Source of the DNA: an uncultured Collinsella sp.
Lineage (GTDB): Bacteria > Actinomycetota > Coriobacteriia > Coriobacteriales > Coriobacteriaceae
Length of the DNA: 64,000 nucleotides
NCBI GenBank assembly: GCA_902470815.1
Contig: CABRHS010000003.1
Coordinates: 67,463-131,462, forward strand
Direction: 5' to 3'
This document shows positions 15,730 to 24,974 of this stretch, piece by piece (position 1 is the first letter of the stretch; each line of letters opens with the position of its first letter). The position numbers and the translations under genes are program-made. Under the pieces are notes generated by a model, which saw nothing but the letters and a program-made list of their open reading frames with translations, was not told where the DNA came from and did no database searches.

Positions 15730-17562
15730 ATGACGGTGGGCTGTTCGGATGACGAGCGCTTCATGCGCGAGGCCTTGGTCGAGGCGTGCGCCGCCGCGGC
15801 GGTGGGGGAGGTGCCCATCGGTGCGGTCGTGGTGCACGAGGGCCGTGTGATCGCCCGCGCCCACAACAGGCGCGAGCTGAACGAGGACCCCTCCGCGCAC
15901 GCCGAGTTCGCGGCCATGATGGAGGCCTCGCGCGTGCTGGGACGTTGGCGTCTCACGGGGTGCACCGTCTACGTGACGCTCGAGCCCTGCCTCATGTGCG
16001 CAGGGCTCATGGTCAACGCGCGCATCGACCGCTGCGTGTACGGGGCGGCCGACCCCAAGGGCGGGGCGGTGGGCACGCTCTACGACGTGAGCCGGGACGC
16101 GCGCCTCAATCATGCGTTCGAGGTGAGATCGGGCGTGTTGGGTGACGAATGCGCCGCCGTGTTGAGCGCGTTCTTCCGTGGCTTGCGGGGCCGACCCGGG
16201 GGAGGGTCGGGCGCCGCCGGCGCGCGTGGCGCCATGGAACCTGCTGCGGCCCATGCTCCGGTGCGCCCACGGCCTGTTGCGTCCCATGCCTCGGCGCGCC
16301 AGCAGACGGTTCTCAATCGCGGCGTGGTGCTCGCCATCGACTCGTTCAAGGGGTCCGCTTCGAGCGAGGAGGTCGAGGCCTGGCTCGCCGAGGGAATGCG
16401 CGCGGCCGTCCCCGAGCTGGACATCATCGAGATTCCCGTGGCGGATGGCGGCGAGGGGACCATGGAGGCGTTCCGGGCCGTGCTCGGCGGCGAGGTGCGG
16501 CGCGTTGCGGTGAGCGGCCCCTTTGGGGGGATGCGCGACGCGGCCTATCTCGCGGTCTGCGCGGACGGCAACGATCTTGAGAGACCGGGCGCCCCGCTTG
16601 CCGTGATCGAGATGGCGCAGGCGGCGGGAATCGCGGCGTCGCCGTGCACGAACGACTCGGCGCTCGCGGCGACCACGCGCGGCGTGGGCGAGCTCCTGCT
16701 TGCGGCCGTGGCCGCCGGGGCGAGGACGGTGTACGTCGGGCTGGGGGGCAGCGCCACCACCGATGGCGGCGCGGGCATGCTGCAGGCCCTCGGCGCGCGC
16801 CTGCTGGATGGCGCCGGCAACGAGGTCGGCCCGGGTCTCGCCGGATTGGGGGATGTCGCCTCGATAGATCTGTCCACCGCGCTCGATGCCCTTGCCGGCG
16901 CGAAGATCTGCGTGCTGAGCGATGTGAGAAGCCCGCTCGTGGGCGCGCGCGGCGCCGTGCGCGTGTTCGGCCCGCAAAAGGGGCTGGGGACGGGCCTTGG
17001 GCAGGGGGAGCGGGAGGAGCTTCTGTCTGCGTGCGACCGCTCCATGGCGGTGTACGCCGGCCGGCTCACGGCGGCTCGCGATGCCCTGGACGGCACGCCT
17101 CTGCAGGTGGCGGCTCCGGGCGCGCGTCCCAAGTCGCTCGGGGGCGTGCCGGGCGCCGGCGCGGCGGGCGGTTTGGGCGCCGCCTTCCTGGCTTTGGGCG
17201 CGGAGCTCACCTCGGGCGTGGATGCTCTGCTCGACCTCGTGGAGTTCGACGAGCTCGCGCGCGGGGCCCGCGCCGTCGTGACGGGCGAGGGATCCATCGA
17301 TGCGCAGACGGCTGAGGGCAAGGTTCCCGTCGGCGTGGCGCGCCGGGCCAAGCATGCTCGCGCGGATGTGCCCGTTTACGCTGTGTGCGGCTCGCGTGCG
17401 GCGGACCTCGGGTCCGCATACGCCGCGGGCATCGACGCCGTGCTGCCGATCGGGAAGGGCCCCCAATCCCTCGAGGAGGCGATCAAGCCGCGGAATGCGC
17501 GAGAGAACCTCGTCGCCACCGGAGAGACCCTCGCGCGTTTGATTGCGCGATCTTCGCGCTAG
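15730..17562 (+). CDS. Fusion of tRNA adenosine deaminase (TadA) and glycerate kinase
   Basis: This is one uninterrupted 610-residue frame from ATG 15730. Residues 5-155 are TadA. H57-A58-E59 and P86-C87-L-M-C90 give the Zn ligands and proton shuttle with the same numbering as in E. coli TadA. This domain converts A34 of tRNA-Arg to inosine. A linker rich in Gly, Ala and Pro (about 155-195) leads to a GarK/GlxK-type glycerate kinase (about 198-605), seen in IDSFKGSASSEE, PVADGGEGT, GLGGSATTDGGAG and TGEGSIDAQTAEGK. This domain phosphorylates D-glycerate with ATP. I know of no functional link between the two, and a fusion of these families is unusual. It lies between tRNA-Ser and the SRP RNA. 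Confidence 0.88.
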   Translation: MTVGCSDDERFMREALVEACAAAAVGEVPIGAVVVHEGRVIARAHNRRELNEDPSAHAEFAAMMEASRVLGRWRLTGCTVYVTLEPCLMCAGLMVNARIDRCVYGAADPKGGAVGTLYDVSRDARLNHAFEVRSGVLGDECAAVLSAFFRGLRGRPGGGSGAAGARGAMEPAAAHAPVRPRPVASHASARQQTVLNRGVVLAIDSFKGSASSEEVEAWLAEGMRAAVPELDIIEIPVADGGEGTMEAFRAVLGGEVRRVAVSGPFGGMRDAAYLAVCADGNDLERPGAPLAVIEMAQAAGIAASPCTNDSALAATTRGVGELLLAAVAAGARTVYVGLGGSATTDGGAGMLQALGARLLDGAGNEVGPGLAGLGDVASIDLSTALDALAGAKICVLSDVRSPLVGARGAVRVFGPQKGLGTGLGQGEREELLSACDRSMAVYAGRLTAARDALDGTPLQVAAPGARPKSLGGVPGAGAAGGLGAAFLALGAELTSGVDALLDLVEFDELARGARAVVTGEGSIDAQTAEGKVPVGVARRAKHARADVPVYAVCGSRAADLGSAYAAGIDAVLPIGKGPQSLEEAIKPRNARENLVATGETLARLIARSSR

Positions 17563-17588
17563 ACGCGGGCGCCATAAGCGGCTACTAT
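17560..17588 (+). promoter_or_regulatory. Promoter of the SRP RNA
   Basis: TAGACG (17560-17565) and TACTAT (17583-17588) are separated by exactly 17 bp. The -35 hexamer uses the stop codon of the preceding gene. Transcription would start about 20 bases before the mature RNA. Confidence 0.6.
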
Positions 17589-17610
17589 AGTCAAACACGC
17601 CTCGCGCGTT

Positions 17611-17701
17611 CGATGGGTTCGGGTGACGATATGTTCCGAACCTGGTCAGGTCCGGAAGGAAGCAGCCATAAGGAGCCTCTGACGGGCACCCGTTCCCATC
17701 G
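17611..17701 (+). ncRNA. ffs: Signal recognition particle RNA (4.5S, small bacterial type)
   Basis: The conserved apical loop is present: TGTTCCGAACCTGGTCAGG, then GGAAGGAAGCAGCC. The termini CGATGGG and CCCATCG pair to close the long hairpin of about 91 nt. This RNA binds Ffh and targets nascent membrane proteins to the translocon. A GC-rich stretch with TTTTT follows at about 17708-17719 and probably ends transcription. Confidence 0.93.
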
Positions 17702-17861
17702 AGCACACGGGGCGTTTTTCTATGCCGGGCCCCGTACGGTCGCCTGCGCACGCCGTGTTCGCGCGTTCGCCTCCCGTCTGGCCCGGAGCCGCGCATGCGG
17801 CGGTACAATACGGGGCGATGCCCCCGGGCGCCAAGCGCCCTGTACCTCAGGATCCACCTGC

Positions 17862-19622
17862 ATGATTGATGTGATCAAACGATTCGGCCTCCCGTTCCGC
17901 CGCGAGCTCGTCCTGGGCCCGCTGAGCAAGCTCGTCGAGGTCGGGTTCGACCTGTGCACGCCCCTCGTGGTCGCTCTCATGATCGACCGGGGCGTGGGCA
18001 CGCGTGATGTGCGCGCGCTCGCCTGGTACGGGGCCCTGCTCGCCGCGATGGCCCTGGCGGGATTCGCGTCCACCCTTATCTGCCAGAAGATGGCCTCACG
18101 CGCCTCGCAGGGTATCGGCACGGCTCTGCGCGATGCGTTGTTCACCCATGTGAACGAGTTGTCCGGTGCGGAGATCGACCGCTTCGGCACGCCGTCGCTC
18201 ATCACTCGAATCACCAACGACGTCAACCAGGTTCAGCTCGCCATAGCCCTGGCGATCCGCCAGATGACGCGGTTCCCCCTGCTCGCCGTCGGCTCGATGG
18301 CCGCCGCGCTTTTGATCGACGCCCGGCTGGGCGTGGTGTTCCTCATCGCCACCCCGCTGATCGGCCTGGTGTTCTGGTTGGTCATGGCCAGGTGCATACC
18401 GTATTTCAAGCGCATGCAGCTCAAGCTCGACCGCATCGCGCTCATCACGCGCGAGGGGCTGTCCGGTGCGCGCGCGGTTCGCGCGTTCGTGCGCGAGGGG
18501 CATGAGCGGGAGAGGCTCGGCCGCGCGGCGGCGGACCAGGCGGACGTCGCCATCGCCGTTGGCCGTCTCACGAGCCTGCTCAACCCGGCCACCTTCCTCA
18601 TCATGAATCTCGCCGTGTGCGCAATCTTGTGGGTGGGGGGCGCTCAGGTGAACGTGGGCGCCCTCACGCAGGGCCAGGTCATGGCGTTCGTGAACTACAT
18701 GACGCAGACGCTTCTGGCTATCGTGTACGTGGCGAACCTCGTGGTGGTGTTCACGCGCGCGCAGGCGAGCGCGGAGCGCATCTTCGAGGTGCTCGATTGC
18801 GAGCCGAGCGTGCGCGACCCCGCCGTGGCGGCCGAGTGCCGCCGCAGCGCCCCGGTCTCCCAAGCGATTCGCTTGGCGGATGTGGGGTTCGCCTACCCCG
18901 GGGCCTCGCTCAGGGCCGTGGAGGGCGTGACACTGCAGGTTCCCGCAGGCGGGACGTTGGGCGTGATAGGCGGTACGGGATCGGGCAAGTCCACGCTCGC
19001 CCAGCTGCTGGTGCGCCTGTACGATGCGACCGAGGGCTCGATAGAGGTGCTCGGCGAAGACGTGCGCTCGCTGCCTTTGGGCGAGCTCCGCGCGATGATC
19101 GGCTATGTGCCGCAGAAGGCGGAATTGGTGAGCGGGACGATCCGCTCCAACCTGCTGTGGCGCGACGCCTCCGCGTCCGATGCCGAGTTGTGGCGCGCGC
19201 TCGAGACCGCCCAGGCCGCCGAGTTCGTCCGCAGGCTCCCCCGGGGCCTCGACGCCGAGGTCGAGGCGGGCGGCGGAAACTTCTCCGGCGGCCAACGGCA
19301 GCGCCTCACGATCGCCCGGGCCCTGGTAGGCGACCCGCGCGTGCTCGTGTTGGATGACGCGTCCTCGGCGCTCGACCTCAAGACGGACGCTGAGCTCAGG
19401 ACGGCCCTGCGCACCTGCCATGCCGGAGCCGCCCTGGGCGGTTGCACGGTGGTGGTGAGCCAGCGCGTGGCATCGGTGCGCGACGCCGACGTGATCTGCG
19501 TGATGCGCCGCGGCCGCGCCGTCGGCGTGGGAACGCATGGGCAGCTGCTCGCCGATTGCCCGGTATACCGCGAGATCGTCGACTCCCAGCAGGCGGACGA
19601 GGGGGTTGTTGTCCATGGCTAA
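17862..19622 (+). CDS. ABC exporter half-transporter, subunit with degenerate ATP site
   Basis: This 586-residue protein starts at ATG 17862; no strong ribosome site is visible. Six membrane helices (about 1-320) precede a nucleotide-binding domain with Walker A GGTGSGKST, signature FSGGQ, Walker B VLVLDDASS and switch region VVVSQRVAS. The catalytic Glu after Walker B is Asp and the switch His is Gln. This is the pattern of the degenerate subunit in heterodimeric exporters such as BmrC/BmrD or TM287/288. The next gene overlaps it by 8 bases and encodes the partner. The substrate is unknown; drugs, lipids or peptides are typical of this class. Confidence 0.9.
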   Translation: MIDVIKRFGLPFRRELVLGPLSKLVEVGFDLCTPLVVALMIDRGVGTRDVRALAWYGALLAAMALAGFASTLICQKMASRASQGIGTALRDALFTHVNELSGAEIDRFGTPSLITRITNDVNQVQLAIALAIRQMTRFPLLAVGSMAAALLIDARLGVVFLIATPLIGLVFWLVMARCIPYFKRMQLKLDRIALITREGLSGARAVRAFVREGHERERLGRAAADQADVAIAVGRLTSLLNPATFLIMNLAVCAILWVGGAQVNVGALTQGQVMAFVNYMTQTLLAIVYVANLVVVFTRAQASAERIFEVLDCEPSVRDPAVAAECRRSAPVSQAIRLADVGFAYPGASLRAVEGVTLQVPAGGTLGVIGGTGSGKSTLAQLLVRLYDATEGSIEVLGEDVRSLPLGELRAMIGYVPQKAELVSGTIRSNLLWRDASASDAELWRALETAQAAEFVRRLPRGLDAEVEAGGGNFSGGQRQRLTIARALVGDPRVLVLDDASSALDLKTDAELRTALRTCHAGAALGGCTVVVSQRVASVRDADVICVMRRGRAVGVGTHGQLLADCPVYREIVDSQQADEGVVVHG

Positions 19623-21537
19623 CCCATATGCATCCACGGCGGGCGCGGCGACCATCGCCGCCACCGTGTCCGGCAACGACAGGCTCAACGACGCGCCCGG
19701 CCCAGGCCGATCCCCGGAGGGCTCGCCCGATCGCGGCACGGCGGCCGTCGCCCGGCGCCTGCTCGCCCGCATGGCGCCCCATCGGGGCCTCCTCGCCGCG
19801 ATCATGATGAGCGCCGCCGCCGCGGTCGTGCTTCAGCTCTATGTGCCCGTCATCATAGGATCCGGGATCGACTTGCTCGTGGGTGCGGGGCGCGTGGAGA
19901 TGCCCGCGCTCATTCCCGTCATCGCCAGGCTCGCCGTCGTGGTCCTGGCTGCCTCCGCCCTGCAATGGCTACAGGGCTCCTGCATCAACCGCCTCTCGTG
20001 CGGGACGGTGCGCGACCTGCGCATCGAGGTCCAGGCAAAGCTCACGCGGCTGCCGCTCTCGAGCATCGACCGCCATGCCCATGGCGATTACATCTCCCGT
20101 GTTGTCAACGATGTCGATCAGGTGGGCGACGGCCTGCTCCAGGGTCTCACCCAGCTGTTCGGGGGCGTTGTGACGGTGGTCGCCACGCTCGGGTTCATGC
20201 TCGCCGCCTCGGTCCCCATGGCCATCGTGGTGATCTTGGTCACGCCGCTCTCGGTGGCCGCCGCGGGCGCGATGGCCAAATTCTCGTCGAACAGCTTCGC
20301 CCGGCAGATGGTCATACAGGGCAGGCTTTCGGCATATGTCGAGGAATACGTGGGGTCCCAGCGCCTGGTGAGCGCCTTCGCGTACGGCGACCGCGCGCAT
20401 GAGGGGTTTGAGCGGCTCAACGGGGAGCTCTACGAGGCGGGCGAGAGGGCGCAGTTCCTGAGTTCGCTGGCCAACCCCGGCACGCGCTTCGTGAACAACC
20501 TCATCTACGCCGTGGTGGCGGTGGCCGGCTTCATCGGCGTGGTGACGGGCTTTCCCACGCGTCTCACCGTGGGCGGGGTCCAGATGTTCTTGGCCTATGC
20601 CAACCAGTACACCAAACCTTTCAACGAGATATCGGGCGTGGTGTCCCAGATCCAGGGCGCGCTGGCCTCCGCGCGTCGAATCTTCGCCCTGCTCGACCTG
20701 CCGGATGAGGATGCGGATGATGAGATGCCTCGCGCCGTAGAGGTCGGGCACGAGGTGGTGCCCGGGCCCGAGGCGGCTGCAGGCGCCGAGGCGGGCGCCG
20801 GGCACGGCGACGTCCGATTCGAGCACGTCGACTTCTCCTATGCTCCGGGCGAACCCGTGCTGCATGACATCTGCCTGCACGCGCGCCCCGGCATGCGCGT
20901 GGCGCTCGTGGGCCCCACGGGATGCGGCAAGACCACCCTCATCAGCCTGCTGTTGCGGTTCTACAGCGTGGACGCCGGGTGCATACTGGTGGACGGCGTC
21001 CCCATCGAGCGGATGCCCCGTCCCGCGCTTCGCCGCACGTTCGGCATGGTGTTGCAGGAGAGCTGGCTGTTCGAGGGATCGGTTCGCGACAACATCGCCT
21101 ACGGGCGCCCGGACGCCTCGCGCGCCGAGGTCGAGGAGGCCGCCCGCCGCGCCCATGCGGACTCGTTCATCCGCGCGCTGCCGGACGGGTACGACACGGT
21201 CCTGCCCGAGGGAGGGGGCTCCCTCTCGCAGGGGCAGCGCCAGCTGGTCTGCATCGCGCGCGTCATGCTCACCGACCCTGAGGTCCTGCTGCTCGACGAG
21301 GCCACGAGCAATATCGACACCCGTACCGAGCTGCAGGTGCAGCGCGCGTTCGACGAGCTCATGCGCGGCAGGACGAGCCTGGTGGTGGCGCACCGGCTGA
21401 GCACCGTTCGCAACGCCGACCTCATCCTGGTCATGCGCGACGGCCGCATCGTGGAGCGGGGCACGCATGGGGAGCTCATGGCCGCGGGCGGCTTCTACGC
21501 GGAGCTGCACGACAGCCAGTTCGCCTCTGGAGATTAG
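19615..21537 (+). CDS. ABC exporter half-transporter, catalytically competent partner
   Basis: This 640-residue protein starts at ATG 19615, inside the end of the previous gene, which indicates translational coupling. An N-terminal extension of about 55 residues precedes six membrane helices and an ATPase domain with GPTGCGKTT, LLLDEATSNID and the switch His in VVAHRLST. Its signature reads LSQGQ instead of LSGGQ. In a heterodimer this altered signature would face the degenerate Walker site of the partner, so one ATP site is canonical and the other is not. A hydrophilic insert (about 368-400) separates the membrane and ATPase parts. Confidence 0.9.
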   Translation: MANPYASTAGAATIAATVSGNDRLNDAPGPGRSPEGSPDRGTAAVARRLLARMAPHRGLLAAIMMSAAAAVVLQLYVPVIIGSGIDLLVGAGRVEMPALIPVIARLAVVVLAASALQWLQGSCINRLSCGTVRDLRIEVQAKLTRLPLSSIDRHAHGDYISRVVNDVDQVGDGLLQGLTQLFGGVVTVVATLGFMLAASVPMAIVVILVTPLSVAAAGAMAKFSSNSFARQMVIQGRLSAYVEEYVGSQRLVSAFAYGDRAHEGFERLNGELYEAGERAQFLSSLANPGTRFVNNLIYAVVAVAGFIGVVTGFPTRLTVGGVQMFLAYANQYTKPFNEISGVVSQIQGALASARRIFALLDLPDEDADDEMPRAVEVGHEVVPGPEAAAGAEAGAGHGDVRFEHVDFSYAPGEPVLHDICLHARPGMRVALVGPTGCGKTTLISLLLRFYSVDAGCILVDGVPIERMPRPALRRTFGMVLQESWLFEGSVRDNIAYGRPDASRAEVEEAARRAHADSFIRALPDGYDTVLPEGGGSLSQGQRQLVCIARVMLTDPEVLLLDEATSNIDTRTELQVQRAFDELMRGRTSLVVAHRLSTVRNADLILVMRDGRIVERGTHGELMAAGGFYAELHDSQFASGD

Positions 21538-21643
21538 GTCCTGCGCGCCGGCAGGCTCGCATCCGCCGTCTCGGGCGCGCCTGCTTTGCGAAAACCTGAA
21601 CGGCGCAAAATCACCGGCGAACGGTAGGTGCCTTGGACGAGAT

Positions 21644-21668
21644 TTCCATTTCCGTGGAAGCGTGCACG
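21644..21668 (+). promoter_or_regulatory. Candidate operator region before the alpha-glucoside PTS gene
   Basis: The inverted repeat TTCCA-N6-TGGAA (21644-21659) overlaps TGGAAGCGTGCAC (21655-21667). The latter resembles a catabolite-responsive cre box at about 10 of 14 positions. It lies some 125 bp before the PTS gene. A specific regulator site, a cre site, or chance are all possible. Confidence 0.3.
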
Positions 21669-21789
21669 TAAAAGCGCGTTCGCGCCCGCGCATTCCCGAT
21701 GTCCCGTATTCTGCAAACAGCTGCAGCGAGCGAAGCTTCGCCTCTTCGCCTACGGACAAATCCCCATTGAGTTTTTGGGAGGGAATGGG

Positions 21790-23337
21790 ATGAACCTCGA
21801 CATCCAAGGTGCGATGAAGCGCTTCTCAGGCGCGATCATCAAACCCGTCATGTTCCTCGCGGTAGCCGGTATCTTGCTGGCCGTGAGCGTAATCCTCAAG
21901 ATGGAGGGCATGCCCGAGCCTGTGGTCATGCTCGGCCAGCTCATCTACACCTGCGTCAATTCCGGCGTGGTCGGCAACCTCGGCCTCATCTTCTGCATCG
22001 GCCTCACCTGCGCCCTCGCTAACAAGCGCGCCGGCGACGCCGCCGTCATCGCCGCCTCGACCTTCCTGGTCTTCCTGTACGCCAACAACGCCTGGCTCAC
22101 CAACAACGGCATGCTCATCGATCCCACGGGCGGCCTGTACGGCACAGGTCAGGGCGTCGTCCTGGGCATCCAGGTCGTCGACATGGGCGTCTTCATCGGC
22201 ATCATCCTCGGCTGCCTCAACGGCTGGGTGTTCAATAAGTTCTGCGACACCAAGTTCCCCGAGGTCTTCAGCACCTACGGCGGCACCAAGTTCGTCTTCC
22301 TCATCGCCATCTTCATCGCCGGCGCCCTCGGCATCGTCATGTGCTACGTGTGGCCCGTCGTGAACGGCTGGATCAACGGCTTGCAGGACTTCATGTACGG
22401 CACGGGCTACGCCGGCCAGTTCGTCTACGGCTTCCTCAACAAGCTCCTGATCCCCACCGGCATGCATCACCTGCTCTGGATGCCCTTCATGTACTCCGCC
22501 GTGGGCGGCACCGCCCAGATCGCCGGCGAGGCGTATGCGGGTTCCTACAACATCTTCATGGCCGAGCTGGGCAACGCGTCCGCCATCACCGCCATGGACC
22601 CCTCCATCCGCTTCAGCCTGCTCGGCTTCGGCAAGTGGTTCGGTACCGTGGGTACGGTTCTCGCATTCATCTCCGTGGCCAAGCCCCAGCATCGCGCCCA
22701 GGTCCGCGCCATGCTTGTGCCTGCCGCCCTCGTCGCCATCCTCGCGGGCATCACCGAGCCCTTCGAGTTCATGTACCTGTGGGCCTCGCCGATCCTGTTC
22801 GTGGTGAACGCCGCGCTTGACGGCCTGTTCCAGTGCATCCTGTTCGCCTCCGGTTTCCGCGCCCTGCTCACGGGCTTCATCGAGACCGTCCCCGGCCTCA
22901 TCGCCCTGCCCGCCGGCCTGTCCCAGTGGTTCATGGTGATCCCGGTCGGCCTGGTGGCCATCGCCGTGTGGTTCTTCGTCTTCCGCTTCCTCATCCTCAA
23001 GCTCAACCTGGTCACCCCCGGTCGCGAGGACGAGGACGAGAAGCTCGACGAGGTTGACGGCGCCACCCCCTTGGCCTCCGGCGTCTCCCCCGAGAGCGTC
23101 CAGGTGATCATCGACGGCCTTGGCGGTGCCGCGAACATCAAGAAGGTCATGAATTGCTTCACCCGCCTGCGCGTCGACGTCGAGGACATGTCCCTCGTCG
23201 ACGAGGACAAGATCAACGAGTACAGGAACTCCGGCATCGTCCACGGCGGCCCCAACAACATCCAGATCGTCATCGGCCTGAAGGTCCAGGATGTGACCGA
23301 GGCAGTGAAGGTCGCCCTCGGCATGAAGGACGAGTAG
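21790..23337 (+). CDS. PTS permease EIICB, alpha-glucoside (maltose/GlvC-like) type
   Basis: This 515-residue protein starts at ATG 21790 behind GGGAATGG. The EIIC membrane domain (about 1-410) is of the glucose/glucoside superfamily and shows GITEPFEF, the sugar-binding motif, and LIPTGMHHLLW. The C-terminal EIIB domain (about 440-515) has MNCFTRLRV, where Cys is the phosphorylated residue. There is no EIIA domain, so phosphate must come from a separate EIIA elsewhere. The next gene encodes a GH4 6-phospho-alpha-glucosidase, which points to maltose, trehalose-like or other alpha-glucosides as substrate. Confidence 0.9.
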   Translation: MNLDIQGAMKRFSGAIIKPVMFLAVAGILLAVSVILKMEGMPEPVVMLGQLIYTCVNSGVVGNLGLIFCIGLTCALANKRAGDAAVIAASTFLVFLYANNAWLTNNGMLIDPTGGLYGTGQGVVLGIQVVDMGVFIGIILGCLNGWVFNKFCDTKFPEVFSTYGGTKFVFLIAIFIAGALGIVMCYVWPVVNGWINGLQDFMYGTGYAGQFVYGFLNKLLIPTGMHHLLWMPFMYSAVGGTAQIAGEAYAGSYNIFMAELGNASAITAMDPSIRFSLLGFGKWFGTVGTVLAFISVAKPQHRAQVRAMLVPAALVAILAGITEPFEFMYLWASPILFVVNAALDGLFQCILFASGFRALLTGFIETVPGLIALPAGLSQWFMVIPVGLVAIAVWFFVFRFLILKLNLVTPGREDEDEKLDEVDGATPLASGVSPESVQVIIDGLGGAANIKKVMNCFTRLRVDVEDMSLVDEDKINEYRNSGIVHGGPNNIQIVIGLKVQDVTEAVKVALGMKDE

Positions 23338-23357
23338 ACCTTCCGAATCTCGGAACG

Positions 23358-23392
23358 GCCGGGTGCGGACGCCCCCGCTTCCCGCACCCGGC
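23358..23392 (+). other. Stable hairpin between PTS and GH4 genes
   Basis: GCCGGGTGCGG and CCGCACCCGGC form an 11-bp stem with a 13-base loop. No T run follows, so it is more likely an RNA processing or stability element that sets different levels of the two products than a terminator. Confidence 0.5.
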
Positions 23393-23517
23393 GCCCCAAC
23401 CACGGTATCCATGGGATGCGCGGCGAGTCGTGTGGCCGCGCGATACAGCGGCCCCCGGCCCCCGGCGCTCCGCCTATCCCGCAGCATACGGTCATAACTA
23501 CAAGGAGAGGTAAGACC

Positions 23518-24867
23518 ATGAGCAAAGAGCAGTTTGTCGTCACCATCGTCGGCGGCGGTTCCCGTTACACCCCCGGCATCCTCAAGATGCTCGTCGCCGA
23601 GAAGGACCGCTTCCCGCTGTCCAAGGTCGTCCTGTACGACAACGAGTATGAGCGCAACGCCAAGATCGGCGAGTACGGCCGCATCCTCATGAGCGAGTAC
23701 TACCCGGAGTGCGAGGTCGTGGACACCACCGATCCCGAGACCGCGTTCACCGGCATCGACTTCGCCTTCATGCAGATCCGCGCAGGCCGCCTCTCGATGC
23801 GCGCCTCCGACGAGCACATCGCCCTCAAGCACGGCTGCATCGGCCAGGAGACCTGCGGCGCCGGCGGCTTTGCCTACGGCATGCGCTCCATCCCGGCTGT
23901 CTGCGACATCATCAAGGACATCCGCAAGTATTCGCCCGAGGCCTGGGTCCTCAACTACTCCAACCCCGCGGCTATCGTCGCCGAGGCGACCAAGCGCGTC
24001 TTCCCTGGCGACAAGCGCATCATCAACATCTGCGACATGCCGGTCGGCATCATGAACCAGTACGCGGATGAGCTCGGCGTGCCCCGCAACTCCATCGAGG
24101 CCCGCTACTTCGGCCTGAACCACTACGGCTGGTTCACCGCCATCCTGGACAAGAAGACCGGCGAGGACTACCTGCCGCGCCTGCGCGAGATCTTCTCCGA
24201 GGACCTGCCCGAGGACGCCTTCTCCGACATCGACCCCAGCTGGTCCGCCACCTTCCACTTCATGCGCAAGATGGTCCGCGAGTGCTCCGACGGCATGATG
24301 CCCAACACCTATCTGCAGTACTACCTGTACCGCGATCACATGCTCGCCCACGAGGACCCCAACCACACCCGTGCCGACGAGTGCATGGAGGGCCACGAGA
24401 AGCAGATCTTCGAGATGGTCGAGGAGGTCATCGCCAACGGCAAGCTCGAAGGCACCAAGCACGCCTTCACCATCGAGAGCCTCAAGGACGACGACCACGC
24501 CTCCTACATCGCCGACCTGGCCTACGCCATCTCGCACAACACGCATGACGTGTTCCTGTGCATGACCGAGAACACGGGCGTCATCCCCAACTTCTCCGAG
24601 GGCGCCATGGTCGAGGTCCCCTGCATGATCGGCGCGAACGGCGTGGAGCCCCTCAACGTCGGCGAGATCCCGACCTTCCAGAAGGGCCTGCTCGAGAACC
24701 AGTTCGCCTACGAGAAGCTCACGGTGGACGCGTGCCTGGAGGGCAGCTACCGCAAGGCCCTCGACGCGCTGACCCTCAACCGCCTGGTGGGCGACACCGA
24801 TCGCGCCCGCGCCCTTCTCGACGACTACATCGAGGCCAACAAGGGTTACTGGCCTGAGCTGAACTAG
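23518..24867 (+). CDS. 6-phospho-alpha-glucosidase, glycoside hydrolase family 4
   Basis: This 449-residue protein starts at ATG 23518 with AGGAGAGG upstream. The N-terminal Rossmann fold has GGGSRYTPG for NAD+ binding. C172 in NICDMP and H202 in GLNHYGW correspond to the Mn2+ ligands of GH4 enzymes such as GlvA and MalH. The family uses NAD+, a divalent metal and an oxidation-elimination mechanism to cleave phosphorylated disaccharides into glucose 6-phosphate and sugar. The length is normal for the family. The upstream PTS gene supplies the phosphorylated substrate. Confidence 0.93.
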   Translation: MSKEQFVVTIVGGGSRYTPGILKMLVAEKDRFPLSKVVLYDNEYERNAKIGEYGRILMSEYYPECEVVDTTDPETAFTGIDFAFMQIRAGRLSMRASDEHIALKHGCIGQETCGAGGFAYGMRSIPAVCDIIKDIRKYSPEAWVLNYSNPAAIVAEATKRVFPGDKRIINICDMPVGIMNQYADELGVPRNSIEARYFGLNHYGWFTAILDKKTGEDYLPRLREIFSEDLPEDAFSDIDPSWSATFHFMRKMVRECSDGMMPNTYLQYYLYRDHMLAHEDPNHTRADECMEGHEKQIFEMVEEVIANGKLEGTKHAFTIESLKDDDHASYIADLAYAISHNTHDVFLCMTENTGVIPNFSEGAMVEVPCMIGANGVEPLNVGEIPTFQKGLLENQFAYEKLTVDACLEGSYRKALDALTLNRLVGDTDRARALLDDYIEANKGYWPELN

Positions 24868-24974
24868 CGAACCGACGATAAGGTCGCGCCCCTTGCCCGG
24901 TAATAGCACGGATGCGGGTTGGGGGCGCGGCCTTTCGCGTTTGGCCGGTCATGTCATCGAGAGAGGAAATGAAG

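Noticed and set aside
16150..16320. Possible frameshift or separate start between TadA and glycerate kinase
   Set aside because: The frame stays open through the linker and no stop, ribosome site or in-frame ATG close to the kinase start is convincing, apart from one ATG without a good ribosome site.
21826..24909. Minus-strand frame of over 1,000 codons across the PTS and GH4 genes
   Set aside because: The plus-strand genes have full catalytic motifs; the antisense product is a low-complexity His/Asp/Gly/Val polymer.
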